Notes: a model not told the origin generated them from the letters alone. A stretch of 64,000 nucleotides of DNA from Thiosocius sp963759055 (GCA_963759055.1 CAVWYD010000017.1:46485-110484); one strand, 5' to 3'. Shown: positions 34,801 through 44,534, counted from the first letter of the stretch. A program made the numbers and translations.

Positions 34801-35919
34801 ATGGAAGACAACAGATTCTTACCGCGAAAAGCACTCCAAACCCTGTTCGATGTGCTGAACAGGCAGGGTTTTCGCACATTGGGGCCCGTGGTGCGGGATG
34901 GCGCCATCCAATACCTCGATCTGAGCGACGCGGACCGACTCCCGGGAGGCTGGACCGATGAGCAGTCGCCCGGCAGCTATCACCTGAACGCGAACGAATC
35001 GGCACGCTGCTTCGCCTGGGCCAACGGCCCGCAGGCGCTGAAGCCGTGGCTGTTCAGCGCGCGCGAGACACTGTGGCAAACGCGTCGGGACGGCAGCGGC
35101 AGCCTCACCTTCGATGCTCAGCCCATGAAGGAACGGCCACTCGCCCTGATCGGCGCCCGAGCCTGTGATCTGGCCGCACTGGCCTTGCAGGACAAGCACT
35201 TTCTGGACGGTGTCCGGGATCCGTACTATGCCGCGCGACGTCAGAATCTGTTCATCGTGGCGGTCCACTGCACCCACCCTGCCGAGACCTGCTTTTGCGC
35301 GTCCACCGGTGACGGTCCTCGCGCCACACACGGTTTCGATCTCGCACTCAGTGAACTCGACCAGGGATACCTGATCGAGATCGGCAGCGAACGCGGTCAG
35401 ACCATCGCAACGCAGCTTCCGCTGCAGGATGCAGAGGACCAGCTGCGAACGGTGGCAGACCAGGAGATCGCCGAGGCGGGTCGCCGGCAGCAGCGCCAAC
35501 TGCCCTCGCGAAATCTGCGTGATGAACTGTTCGACAGGCTCGAACTCCCGCACTGGGAAGAGGTTGCCGCACGCTGTCTTTCATGCGGCAACTGCACCAG
35601 TGTCTGCCCGACCTGCTTCTGCCACGCCGAGCTGGACCTGCCTGAACTGGGCGGCGTCTCCAGTCAGCATGTGCGCGAGTGGGACTCCTGTTTCAGCGAG
35701 GGACACAGTTATCTGCACGGTTTCGTCGTCCGCCCCGAAACGCGCCATCGTTATCGCCAATGGCTGACTCACAAGCTGGGCAGCTGGCATGAGCAGTATG
35801 GCCGCAGCGGCTGTGTCGGCTGCGGCCGTTGCATCACCTGGTGCCCGGTGGGCATCGACATCACCGCGGAGACCAAAGCGATCTGCGACGATGATGCTTC
35901 ACATGGGGGTTCGGCATGA
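34801..35919 (+). CDS. hydB: Group 3b [NiFe] hydrogenase beta subunit (4Fe-4S, HydB-like)
   Basis: The ATG at 34801 gives 372 residues beginning MEDNRFLPRKAL; the longer open frame to 34504 has no family similarity. The protein resembles the sulfhydrogenase/anaerobic sulfite reductase A-type beta subunit. It contains GARACDLAALALQDKHFLDG and two [4Fe-4S] motifs at the C-terminus, CLSCGNCTSVCPTCFC and CVGCGRCITWCPVGID. It passes electrons between the small subunit and the flavin subunit. Its stop overlaps the next start by four bases (ATGA). Confidence 0.93.
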   Translation: MEDNRFLPRKALQTLFDVLNRQGFRTLGPVVRDGAIQYLDLSDADRLPGGWTDEQSPGSYHLNANESARCFAWANGPQALKPWLFSARETLWQTRRDGSGSLTFDAQPMKERPLALIGARACDLAALALQDKHFLDGVRDPYYAARRQNLFIVAVHCTHPAETCFCASTGDGPRATHGFDLALSELDQGYLIEIGSERGQTIATQLPLQDAEDQLRTVADQEIAEAGRRQQRQLPSRNLRDELFDRLELPHWEEVAARCLSCGNCTSVCPTCFCHAELDLPELGGVSSQHVREWDSCFSEGHSYLHGFVVRPETRHRYRQWLTHKLGSWHEQYGRSGCVGCGRCITWCPVGIDITAETKAICDDDASHGGSA

Positions 35920-36737
35920 ACCCCTACCTGCCACGCGAGGCCGAAATCGTCGGGCGTACCCAGGAGTCTCCCAACACCTTCACCCTGGAACTTCGTCTGA
36001 CGGATGGTGAGCCCTACGATTTTTCCCCCGGCCAGTTCAATATGCTTTACCTGTACGGATCAGGTGAAGTCCCGATCTCGATCGTGGCGGATGCCGAGGA
36101 TACGGGCGTACTGAGCCACACCATCCGCGCGCTGGGGCGGATCACTAATGGCATGGCCGCACTGAAGGTCGGCGACCGCATCGGGCTTCGCGGGCCCTAC
36201 GGTCGCGGGTGGCCGATGCACGAGGCTGAAGACCGCGACGTTGTGGTGGTCACCGGGGGTCTGGGTTGCGCACCCTCGGTCTCAATCATCCACCACATAC
36301 TCACGCACCGCCGGCGCTACGGGCATCTGAGCATCCTGCAGGGCGTCAAACATACCGACGACCTTATCTGGCGCAGACAATATGATGCCTGGGCGCAGTT
36401 ACCGGACGTCGAAGTCCACCTTGCAGCCGATATCGCCGAACCCGGCTGGCATGGTCACGTCGGTCTGGTCACGGCCCTGTTCGACTACCTGCAGCTCAAG
36501 CCGGACAGGACGATCGCCATGTTGTGCGGCCCGGAGATCATGATGCGCGCCTCCGCCGAGGGACTGCATAAGCTTGGCCTGGCAGCGGACGCAATCTACC
36601 TGAGCATGGAGCGCAATATGCAGTGCGCCGTCGGCCATTGTGGCCACTGTCAGATCGGTGGACACTTCGTGTGCAGGAATGGTCCGGTCTTTCCCTGGCC
36701 CGAGGTGCACGAACTGCTCGGCATAAGAGGTTTCTGA
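35916..36737 (+). CDS. hydG: Group 3b [NiFe] hydrogenase gamma subunit (FAD/NAD(P)-binding, HydG-like)
   Basis: A 273-residue flavoprotein of the ferredoxin-NADP reductase type. An FAD-binding barrel comes first (PGQFNMLYLYGSGEVPISIV), then an NAD(P)-binding fold (VVTGGLGCAPSVSIIHHIL). A C-terminal [2Fe-2S] site has cysteines in CAVGHCGHCQIGGHFVC. It couples the hydrogenase to NAD(P). It is in the operon with the small subunit starting two bases later. Confidence 0.94.
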   Translation: MNPYLPREAEIVGRTQESPNTFTLELRLTDGEPYDFSPGQFNMLYLYGSGEVPISIVADAEDTGVLSHTIRALGRITNGMAALKVGDRIGLRGPYGRGWPMHEAEDRDVVVVTGGLGCAPSVSIIHHILTHRRRYGHLSILQGVKHTDDLIWRRQYDAWAQLPDVEVHLAADIAEPGWHGHVGLVTALFDYLQLKPDRTIAMLCGPEIMMRASAEGLHKLGLAADAIYLSMERNMQCAVGHCGHCQIGGHFVCRNGPVFPWPEVHELLGIRGF

Positions 36738-36738
36738 G

Positions 36739-37530
36739 ATGGCCAAACCAAGCATCGCGGTGCACAAGTTCTCCTCATGTGATGGCTGTCAGCTGGCATT
36801 CCTGAACGCCGGAGAGGAGCTGCTGAAACTGGCTCAGCTGGTCGATATCCGACACTTCCTCGAGGCCGGCGTGGCCGACGAATATGCCAGGGTGGATATC
36901 GCCTTCGTCGAGGGCAGCGTCTCGACCACGGATGAGCTGACCCGCATTCAAAGGGTGCGGGGCAACAGCCGGTTCGTGGTCACCCTGGGGGCCTGCGCAA
37001 CCTCCGGAGGCCTGCAGGCCCTGCGCAACCTGGACGACAGCAACGAGTCCTGGAAGCACGCAATCTATGCCCGGCCGGAATTTATCCAGACGCTGGATCG
37101 CGCCGAACCCGTCAGCGACCATATCAGGGTCGACTTCGAGATCTGGGGCTGTCCGGTCAATGGTCGCCAGGTGCTCGCGGCCGTGCAGCAACTGCTGTTC
37201 GGAGTGGCCCCGCTCGACCAACGCGACAAGGTCTGTATGGAATGCAAACGTCAACACGCGGTCTGCGTTATGGTCACCGAGGACCGGCCGTGTCTCGGCC
37301 CGGTCACGCGTACCGGATGCGGCGCGCTGTGCCCCCGCTTTGGGCGCGACTGCTATGCCTGCTTCGGTCCTGCGGAGAACATCAACGCGGGTGCCATGAG
37401 CCTCCGACTCGAAGGTCTCGGCCTGCCTCCGTCTGACATTGCCCGCCGGTTCCTGTTCATCAACAGCGACGCAGCGGCATTCCGTGAGGCCGCGCAACAA
37501 CACTATCAACCGGGGTTCGGTGATGACTGA
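36739..37530 (+). CDS. hydD: Group 3b [NiFe] hydrogenase small subunit (HydD-like)
   Basis: A 263-residue electron-transfer subunit. The proximal cluster ligands begin in HKFSSCDGCQLAFLN, continue with VTLGACATSGGLQAL and WGCPVNGR, and further cysteines follow in VCMECKRQHAVCVM, RTGCGALCPRFGRDCYACFGP. There is no twin-arginine leader, so it is cytosolic, as expected for group 3. The end overlaps the large subunit start by eight bases. Confidence 0.95.
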   Translation: MAKPSIAVHKFSSCDGCQLAFLNAGEELLKLAQLVDIRHFLEAGVADEYARVDIAFVEGSVSTTDELTRIQRVRGNSRFVVTLGACATSGGLQALRNLDDSNESWKHAIYARPEFIQTLDRAEPVSDHIRVDFEIWGCPVNGRQVLAAVQQLLFGVAPLDQRDKVCMECKRQHAVCVMVTEDRPCLGPVTRTGCGALCPRFGRDCYACFGPAENINAGAMSLRLEGLGLPPSDIARRFLFINSDAAAFREAAQQHYQPGFGDD

Positions 37531-38818
37531 GCGTTCTGTCTCCATCCATGTACCGGCCATGACCCGGGTCGAAGGCGAAGGATCGCTGACGCTGCGGATC
37601 GAGAACGACCGGATCGAGGAACTGGCGCTCGACATCTTCGAGCCGCCACGTTACTTCGAGAAGTTTCTGGAGGGTCGCAGGTATCACGAGGTGATCGATA
37701 TGGTGGCCCGCATCTGCGGCATCTGCCCTGTCGCCTACCAGATGAGCGCCGCACAGGCGCTGGAAAACGTTTTCGGTATCCAACCCGCTCAATGGGTGCG
37801 CGACATGCGGCGCGTCTTCTATTGCGGTGAGTGGCTGCAGAGTCATGCCCTGCATGTTCACCTGCTTGCCGCCCCGGATTTCCTCGGCTTTGACAGCGTG
37901 GTCAGCATGGCCGAGGAGCATCCGGATGCCGTGCGACGCGGCCTGCGGCTACAGGGACTGGGCAACGACCTGATCCGGCTGCTCGGGGGACGCTCCGTGC
38001 ACCCGGTGGGCGCCTGCGTCGGCGGCTTCTTCCGCGCCCCGGAACAGGCCGAGGTGGATCGCATGCTGGATCAACTGCGCTCCGCCGTGCCGGAAGCCGA
38101 GGAGTTGGTTACGTGGGCCGCGGCTCTCCCCATACCGGATGATCAGCAGGCCTTCATCAATGTCTCCCTGCGGCACGGTACTGATTACCCCTTCGCCGAG
38201 GGCCGTATCGTGTCGGACGATGGCCTGGATATCCCGGTGGAAGAGTACGAACAGCACTTCGCGGAAGAGCATCGGCCGCAATCGACGGCCCTGTTCGCCC
38301 TGCTGCATGGAGAGCCTTACCTGGTCGGCCCGTTGGCGCGGCTCAATCTGAATGTGGATCGCCTGCCGGCATCCAGTCTGGCACTGCTCGAACAGAGTAA
38401 TATCGCTTTTCCGAGCAGCAACATGTTTTACAGCCTGTTCGCGCGTGCACTCGAAATCCATGTTGCGATCGTGGAGGCCATCCGCCTGCTCGAAGACTAC
38501 CGGCTTCCATCCAGCCCGCATCTCGAGGTAACGCCAAAAGCCGGAATCGGCTTTGGCGCCACCGAGGCGCCCCGCGGTCTGCTTTGGCATCGTTACGAGG
38601 TCGACGGTGATGGTCTGTTGAAGAGCGCACGTATCGTGCCGCCGACCAGTCAGAACCAGGCGCGTATCGAGGCCGATCTGCATCGCAGCCTTGTGAATTT
38701 CGGTCTGCAGCAGCCAGACGACGCACTGCGTCTGCGCGCAGAGACCGTGATCCGAAACTATGACCCCTGCATCTCCTGCGCAACGCACTTTCTGAAGCTC
38801 GATGTAAAGCGGAAATGA
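37523..38818 (+). CDS. hydA: Group 3b [NiFe] hydrogenase large subunit (HydA-like)
   Basis: A 431-residue catalytic subunit. The start at 37523 gives MTERSVSIHVPAMTRVEGEG. The nickel-binding cysteines are in RICGICPVAY near the N-terminus and DPCISCATH near the C-terminus. A short tail (FLKLDVKRK) after that His is the peptide removed by the maturation protease. The gene set of beta, gamma, small and large subunits indicates a group 3b NADP-linked hydrogenase, some of which also reduce sulfur. Its end overlaps the protease gene by four bases. Confidence 0.96.
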   Translation: MTERSVSIHVPAMTRVEGEGSLTLRIENDRIEELALDIFEPPRYFEKFLEGRRYHEVIDMVARICGICPVAYQMSAAQALENVFGIQPAQWVRDMRRVFYCGEWLQSHALHVHLLAAPDFLGFDSVVSMAEEHPDAVRRGLRLQGLGNDLIRLLGGRSVHPVGACVGGFFRAPEQAEVDRMLDQLRSAVPEAEELVTWAAALPIPDDQQAFINVSLRHGTDYPFAEGRIVSDDGLDIPVEEYEQHFAEEHRPQSTALFALLHGEPYLVGPLARLNLNVDRLPASSLALLEQSNIAFPSSNMFYSLFARALEIHVAIVEAIRLLEDYRLPSSPHLEVTPKAGIGFGATEAPRGLLWHRYEVDGDGLLKSARIVPPTSQNQARIEADLHRSLVNFGLQQPDDALRLRAETVIRNYDPCISCATHFLKLDVKRK

Positions 38819-39246
38819 TCCGGGTCATCGGCCTCGGTTCACCCTTTGGTGACGATAGGGTGGGCTGGCGGGTCATCGAGTTGCTCGAAGGCCGTCTGCC
38901 GCAAGAGATAGACCTCGTCGCGCTCGACCGGCCGGGTGCCGCATTGATCAACTGGATGCAGGAAATTGACCATCTGATCCTCGTCGATGCGGTTTCTTCC
39001 GGCGCGACGCCAGGAAACTTGATAAAAATCGACCCTGCACAGCTGGAAACAGCCGGCGGGCGGCTGACCAGTCACGACCTGGCACTATCGGCAACCTTGC
39101 GCCTGGCTGCGAGTCTCGGCTGTGTCCCGGCGCGCACGGACATCTACGGTGTGGAGATCGGCGGCCATACCGAAGAGGGGCTCAGTACTGTCGCGGAGGC
39201 GGCGGCTGGCGAGCTTGCATCCGTGATCGTAGATGCTGTCAGCTGA
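38815..39246 (+). CDS. Hydrogenase maturation protease
   Basis: A 143-residue endopeptidase of the HyaD/HycI family that trims the C-terminal tail of the large subunit after nickel insertion. Visible signatures are IRVIGLGSPFGDDRVGWRV at the N-terminus with the first acidic metal ligand, LILVDAVSSGATPG with the second, and TSHDLALS with the His. It is coupled to the large subunit by the ATGA overlap. No hyp genes for cofactor assembly are present in the window. Confidence 0.94.
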   Translation: MIRVIGLGSPFGDDRVGWRVIELLEGRLPQEIDLVALDRPGAALINWMQEIDHLILVDAVSSGATPGNLIKIDPAQLETAGGRLTSHDLALSATLRLAASLGCVPARTDIYGVEIGGHTEEGLSTVAEAAAGELASVIVDAVS

Positions 39247-39278
39247 ATGCGTTGCGATCCTGACCCGGGCTCAGCGGC

Positions 39279-41894
39279 TCAGTTTTCACCGTCGACCAGA
39301 CGCATCAGACGATCGAAGTTGTTTTCGGTCTGCACTACGGGTTCCGGCTGGGTGACTTCGGCCGTCGTGGGCACTGGTGCGGCTGCAGCCAGTTTGGCCG
39401 CCTCCAATTCAGCGACCGCGGCGTTGACATCGTCGCGTAATTCCAGCAGTTCCGCATTTTCGGGATCCACCGATAGACCGCGCGTGACATAGCGCTCGGC
39501 CCTCTCAAAGGCCCCCTGGCCAAGGGCCCACCGCGCCATCTGCCCGTAACGCCTCACGATGCGGTCGAAACCGGAAAGCGCATACGGGTTTTGCGGATCG
39601 ATCGCCAATACGGCCTGAAGATAGCTGTACGCGCTGTTCTTTTTCGGGCGCAGAAGCAAGTCTTTCTCCATCGCCGAATCGGCGAGGGCCAGCAATCGCG
39701 CCACTTCGGTCTGTTCGACCTCCGCATCGACCTCAGAGACCTGATCCTGCACCGGCGCCTCTGCCACCGTGACCACGGCCATGTCATCGGCCCCGTGAAA
39801 AACTGCAACCGGCAGTTCGTCCAGATCCTTCACCGCGATTGGCTGTAAAGGTTCTGCAACGTTCTCGGGGGTTTTCGACATCACGAAGTCCTCCGTCGGT
39901 GAGGCTTTGTCGCCAGGACCGGGAGGCAGACTTTGCGGATCGGGAGATACGCCGGATTCGTCGGAAACGATCAGCGCGATCTGTCCGTCTGCGGCATTGC
40001 CATCTGTTCTGCTTTCCTCGGCACGATTGCTTGTGGACCGCTCCTCTACCGTTGCAGCGGCAGGCGCCAGCGCTTCCGACCCACCATTTGCGGATACTTC
40101 GGCTGCGGCTTTCGGTATCGCCAAGCGACCATTGGTGGCCTCGGGTACCTGGCTGGCCAGAGACCAGATATTCAGCTTGGTGACACCATTCGCCGCTCCG
40201 CGAATCAGCACTTCTGTCGCGTTGGCCGTCAAAACGCCGAGCAGCAGCTGCCCCGACTCACCACTCATGCCAGATCGGTAACCCAACAGATCGAGTTCCG
40301 CTGCAGCCCGCGCCAGGATGTCGGCATCGGCCAGACCGCTCGCTGCATCCTCGGCCGCGCCCACAGGCAATTCACCGACATCGACGTATCGGGGCGACGG
40401 TCCATCGAGAGCCAGGGGACCGATCGTGGCGGTCTCAACTGCAGGAATCGTCAGCGCACTGTGTGCGACGTGCTTGGTCTGCGCGCCGGCGACAGCCTGC
40501 TGCTGCCCACCGTCGCGACTCCATAACACCAAGGCCAGCCCGATAACGAGCAGCCCCCCCAACCCGGCCACGGTAACAGTGGACAGCGACCGCACCTGCT
40601 CCCGCAGTTCACCCGCCGACAGTCTGTCATCCGAGAACCAGCCGCGGATCAGGGTCCCTGCCCTGGCGGCACTCGCGACAGACCAGCGACCGACACGCAG
40701 CAGGAAGTCCCCGGCAACGGGACCCCATACGCGCGCCCATTCCCGGACGCGGCTGCCGAGCAGTCTTGGAATCTGAAACAGGCGGTACACCCAGCGCCGG
40801 AAACGGTATGGACGCGGGTAACCCACGCGGTAGGCATACCGCCCCCCGCCGCGCCGCCAGCGCTGACCCTCGCCGGTATTCGTTGGCCTCTGAGAATCCT
40901 CACCGTCATCGACATGTGGAAGCTGCTCTTCTGCCAGGAAAAGGGCATGCAGCTCTTCACGCGAACCGCGCTTTTCTTCCGCCTGAGGCGTAAGTGCCGG
41001 AACCAGGGCAAGTTCGCCCACAGAGCCAAAGTCGGTCCCCCCGATATCTGTTGACACATCGGCTTCTTCGTCGACAGGCGCGAGCAGTTCCTCACGCAGA
41101 TCCCGCACAACGGTCAGGACGTCACGCTGCTTGAGACTGTGCTTCTCCTCCGTGCAACCATGCAGCAGCAAGCGGCTGCATATCTTGTTGACGTGCCGGG
41201 GCAGGCCCTGGCTGAAGCGGTAAACCGCCATTACGGCCGGTCCGTTGATGCAAGGATCGCCCTGCCAATCGGCAAAGGCCAGCCGGTATTCCATATAGGC
41301 CTTGGTCTCCGCAAGGTCCATCATCTCCAGGCGGCAACTGGCGATAACGCGCTGCTGAAACTGCACCATGCCAGGCGCGCACATCACATCTTCGAGCCCT
41401 TCCTGGCCCAGCAAGAAAAGTTGAAGAACCGGTCGCGACCTCGACTGCAGGTCGGTGAGCAGGCGCATGGCTTCAAGTGACTGGTGGGACAAGGTCTGCG
41501 CTTCGTCGATCAGGACCAGGGCCTGACGGTTGCCGTGCTCGAGCTCGATCAGATACCGCTCGATGCGGTGCGCCAGCATGGCTCGGTCCATGCCTTCGGC
41601 GGGCAGGCCAAACGAATAAGCCAGCTTGCGCAACAGGTCTGTGGGGTTGAGATCATTGGCGATCAATCGCACGCTGACCGTCTTTGCCGGGTTGAGCTCG
41701 TTGAGCAGACGCTCTGCCAGCGTGGTTTTTCCGGAGCCAGGTGGGCCCGTTACGACAACGATACCCTCACCCCGCTTCAAGGCATAGCGCAGGTAGGCCC
41801 AAGCCTTCGAGCAGCTGCGATGAGGGAAACAGATCTCCGGATCAGGCAACAGCCTGAAAGGATCGCTGCTGAGTTTGTAGAAGGCTTCGTACAT
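39279..41894 (-). CDS. ExeA/GspA-like AAA ATPase with a membrane span and TPR-like C-terminus
   Basis: An 871-residue protein. The N-terminal ExeA-type ATPase (about 1-270) starts MYEAFYKLSSDPFRLLPDPE, with Walker A VTGPPGSGKTTLAERLL and Walker B ALVLIDEAQTLS. A charged linker is followed by a span at about 445-465 (VAGLGGLLVIGLALVLWS). The long C-terminal part is acidic and Ala-rich and ends in TPR-like helices (AVLAIDPQNPYALSGFDRI). Relatives assist type II secretion, MSHA pilus or exopolysaccharide export, but no such operon is adjacent here, so the partner is unknown. It is convergent with the hydrogenase operon. Confidence 0.85.
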   Translation of the reverse strand: MYEAFYKLSSDPFRLLPDPEICFPHRSCSKAWAYLRYALKRGEGIVVVTGPPGSGKTTLAERLLNELNPAKTVSVRLIANDLNPTDLLRKLAYSFGLPAEGMDRAMLAHRIERYLIELEHGNRQALVLIDEAQTLSHQSLEAMRLLTDLQSRSRPVLQLFLLGQEGLEDVMCAPGMVQFQQRVIASCRLEMMDLAETKAYMEYRLAFADWQGDPCINGPAVMAVYRFSQGLPRHVNKICSRLLLHGCTEEKHSLKQRDVLTVVRDLREELLAPVDEEADVSTDIGGTDFGSVGELALVPALTPQAEEKRGSREELHALFLAEEQLPHVDDGEDSQRPTNTGEGQRWRRGGGRYAYRVGYPRPYRFRRWVYRLFQIPRLLGSRVREWARVWGPVAGDFLLRVGRWSVASAARAGTLIRGWFSDDRLSAGELREQVRSLSTVTVAGLGGLLVIGLALVLWSRDGGQQQAVAGAQTKHVAHSALTIPAVETATIGPLALDGPSPRYVDVGELPVGAAEDAASGLADADILARAAAELDLLGYRSGMSGESGQLLLGVLTANATEVLIRGAANGVTKLNIWSLASQVPEATNGRLAIPKAAAEVSANGGSEALAPAAATVEERSTSNRAEESRTDGNAADGQIALIVSDESGVSPDPQSLPPGPGDKASPTEDFVMSKTPENVAEPLQPIAVKDLDELPVAVFHGADDMAVVTVAEAPVQDQVSEVDAEVEQTEVARLLALADSAMEKDLLLRPKKNSAYSYLQAVLAIDPQNPYALSGFDRIVRRYGQMARWALGQGAFERAERYVTRGLSVDPENAELLELRDDVNAAVAELEAAKLAAAAPVPTTAEVTQPEPVVQTENNFDRLMRLVDGEN

Positions 41895-42075
41895 AAACAG
41901 GGCCTCCGCCCTAATCTACCCTGATCAGTGCGCAACGCCGCAGACGGAAAAACGCCAGATCGATCATCGCGACTCCCAATCCATGGCCGCGACACATGTC
42001 GCTAACTGCGCCCGCGCAATGATTTCCGCCAAATACACCGGATCAAGGTAGAGCCCTCAAGGAACAGCGGGGACA

Positions 42076-42930
42076 TTGCGCAAACCCCCACCCATCAGCT
42101 GGAAAAGACAATATTCGCCATTGGACCTCAGCTCCGACGAGCGGTTCAATATACAGCCGGCTTTCGGGGATGCCAAAAAAGGAAATAAAATCTACCGCAC
42201 CGACTGCCGTAACTGCCATAAAGCAAACGGCTATGGCAAGCCGAGCAAAGAGGCCCCGCCGCTGGCCGGTCAGCATCCCGCATACCTGTATACGACCATG
42301 CGCGGTTTTGCCGAAGGTCACCGGATTCACGCCAATGACAAGGAGGACGACAGCTTCACGGACCACGAAGATGCGGACTTGGTAAACCTCGCCGCCTATC
42401 TGGCCACCCTGGACGACGTCAAGATCGTCCAGGGTTATCGCTTCACGCCGCCCATGTACGGCCCGCGTTTCGCAAGGGCTCCGCGCGCAGAACTCAGCAG
42501 CAGTATCCAGATCACCGATATCACCCAGACGGTGGTGCGCATCGCGCTGGAGAAAGGTGTGACGTCAGAGGCAGCTGAGACCGCGATGATCGCGAAGGCA
42601 AAAGAGATCGGGCTGAAGAAGGTGGCCCAGCAGAAAGTCTCGCAATTCCTGTCCAGGCAGGGCGTCGAGATGCCGCATCTGTCGATCTTCCAGTTCTGCA
42701 ACCCGATGGGCGCGCGCCTGATGGTTATCGCCGATCCGGTGTTCTCCAACTATATGCCGTGTCGTATCTCCATGGTGGAGGATGGTGACGGCAAGATGTG
42801 GCTGATGATGTTGAATCTGGACATGCTGATCAACAGCGAGCTGTTGCCGGCCGAGGTGGTGGAAACCGCCATCCGGGTCAACCAGCAGATGCTCGACGTG
42901 ATGACTGCCGGATGCCCCGACAGGTCCTGA
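42076..42930 (+). CDS. Cytochrome c-DUF302 fusion, apparently missing its signal peptide
   Basis: A single-heme c-type cytochrome domain comes first (CRNCHKANG binds heme; a Met in TMRGFAEGH is a candidate axial ligand), then VNLAAYLATL. A DUF302 domain follows from about residue 150 (IFQFCNPMGARLMVIADPVF; PCRISMVEDGDGKMW). c-Type heme attachment needs export, yet the only available start is a TTG at 42076. An in-frame stop sits at 42049-42051 and no hydrophobic leader is visible in any frame upstream. The gene may be truncated at its 5' end, or the leader lost to a frameshift or rearrangement. Confidence 0.8.
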   Translation: MRKPPPISWKRQYSPLDLSSDERFNIQPAFGDAKKGNKIYRTDCRNCHKANGYGKPSKEAPPLAGQHPAYLYTTMRGFAEGHRIHANDKEDDSFTDHEDADLVNLAAYLATLDDVKIVQGYRFTPPMYGPRFARAPRAELSSSIQITDITQTVVRIALEKGVTSEAAETAMIAKAKEIGLKKVAQQKVSQFLSRQGVEMPHLSIFQFCNPMGARLMVIADPVFSNYMPCRISMVEDGDGKMWLMMLNLDMLINSELLPAEVVETAIRVNQQMLDVMTAGCPDRS

Positions 42931-43017
42931 TCAATCGGCGCCAATGGCGCACGCCCGGGGAGGACGATGAATGGTTCGTCGTCCGACCTGATCTGGCGGG
43001 CCTGCTGCGCGCGTTGA

Positions 43018-43419
43018 TCAGCCCGGGTTGCCGACGCTCATCGCACGGGCCGCGGCTTCACGGGTGTAGAAGCGTCCACGACATATAAAGCCAGACACAA
43101 CGGTCGCCAAAATGCGCCGGACCCGTCCATCCTCGTCGCGCGCGACGACCCAATCGTCGGGCACACCATCCAGCACGTGTATGGGCGCCTGACTGCCGTC
43201 CGCGAACCGTGAAATAACCGTCTGCCCGGTACGGATGTTCCTGTAGGCCGGCCTGAATCCCGCCCGACGGTTATTCTGACTCACACCACCGGTGCCATCG
43301 TATGCCACGTTCTCCAGCCGCAACCCGAAGTCACTCAAGGGGTCCTGCTGCGACACCACAGCCAGTGGTTGCCGCAAACCTGTCGGTCTGGTCCTGTCTC
43401 CAAAGGTCCGTGCTGCCAT
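43018..43419 (-). CDS. Hypothetical protein
   Basis: A 133-residue basic protein with no signal peptide or span. It contains RPAYRNIRTGQTVISRFADG, HVLDGVPDDWVVARDEDGRV and a C-terminus with GFICRGRFYTREAAARAMS. No family recognised. The ATG at 43419 has a G-rich upstream stretch; an earlier ATG at 43476 is also possible. It is convergent with the cytochrome-DUF302 gene and divergent from the redoxin gene. Confidence 0.6.
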   Translation of the reverse strand: MAARTFGDRTRPTGLRQPLAVVSQQDPLSDFGLRLENVAYDGTGGVSQNNRRAGFRPAYRNIRTGQTVISRFADGSQAPIHVLDGVPDDWVVARDEDGRVRRILATVVSGFICRGRFYTREAAARAMSVGNPG

Positions 43420-43765
43420 TGCCGCCCCCGATTCCGGTGCCGGAGTGAATCGAGCACTCCGACAGACACCAAGCATCGAGCGTGCCAGCAAAAAGGAACC
43501 GTGTTCATTTCATGCAACAATTGTTCGTCTAACCATTGATATACAGTCACTTACAGATCTAGCGGAATGTGTTTGCCGATCCAAAGAGGAACCCCTGGGC
43601 ATTTCCATCCCAGGCAATCGTAAGTCTTTCTGACAGCACCTGACGCTCCCGAGACAAAAGTGACGTTCCGCGATGGGACATCGGCTTTGATGGCGAAGGC
43701 CGCTTTCTATTGCGGTGAAATACTTTCCTCTTTCTCAGGGTCCCGTCAGCATGGAGGTTATCGCG

Positions 43766-44503
43766 ATGAACACCCTGATGCCGTTCCGCCGCACAGCAGC
43801 CGTTTCAACCCTTGTCATCTTCTTATTTTGGGGTTCGTTACCACTTGCGGTGGCTGAATCCAAAACGATCAGCCCGCCAGCAAACCGGGTGCCGGCCGTG
43901 TGGCTGAGTCCGCGGATACTGGATCCGGCTGATGCCGGTATCGGAAAACGGGTACCCGACCTCGATCTGCAAGGCATAGAAGGGCAAAACCACCGGCTAT
44001 ATGGTCCCGCGGGCAGGCGCGGCACGGTGATCGTGGTCCGTGATCCGGACTGCCCGGTATCGCGCCGTTACGGACCCCGAATATCGAAGCTGGCCCGTCA
44101 GTTCAGCGCCGATGGATACGGTTTCGTCTTCATCTATCCGAATGAGGAGCTACAAACCAAACAGCGAACCCAGGACGCAGAACGTCTGGGCGCCCCGGGA
44201 CTTTACGTGGATCGTGGCAGTTTCGCCCTCGCCGATGCCCTGGGTGTCAAAAGCACCGGTGATGTCTTCATTCTGGATGCCGATCATCGTCTGCGTTACC
44301 GGGGCGCAGTGGATGACCAATACGGTCTGGGTTACACGCGGGACCTTCCAAGTCAGCATTACCTGCGCAATGCCCTCGAATCCTTGCAGCAAGGCCGCGA
44401 GATAGAAACACCGGCTACCGCGGCGCCCGGCTGTTACATCGACGCCGATCCGGCAAAAGACCGGCTGTTCCCGCAACTGCCGGGTGGGCAGATGCTTTCG
44501 TGA
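43766..44503 (+). CDS. Exported thioredoxin-fold (redoxin/AhpC-TSA) protein
   Basis: The ATG at 43766 follows GGAGGTTATCG. The 245-residue product has a leader (FRRTAAVSTLVIFLFWGSLPLAVA) and a redoxin fold: VPDLDLQGIEGQNHRLYG, VVRDPDCPVSRRYGP with the candidate reactive Cys, then YVDRGSFALADALGVKSTGDVFILDADHRLRYRG. This is the peroxiredoxin-like domain of cytochrome-linked redoxins, probably periplasmic. A second Cys near the C-terminus (APGCYID) could resolve the first. The redox partner is unknown. Confidence 0.85.
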   Translation: MNTLMPFRRTAAVSTLVIFLFWGSLPLAVAESKTISPPANRVPAVWLSPRILDPADAGIGKRVPDLDLQGIEGQNHRLYGPAGRRGTVIVVRDPDCPVSRRYGPRISKLARQFSADGYGFVFIYPNEELQTKQRTQDAERLGAPGLYVDRGSFALADALGVKSTGDVFILDADHRLRYRGAVDDQYGLGYTRDLPSQHYLRNALESLQQGREIETPATAAPGCYIDADPAKDRLFPQLPGGQMLS

Positions 44504-44534
44504 TCGGCGGTCGAGCATGCTCTAAACTCCCAGC

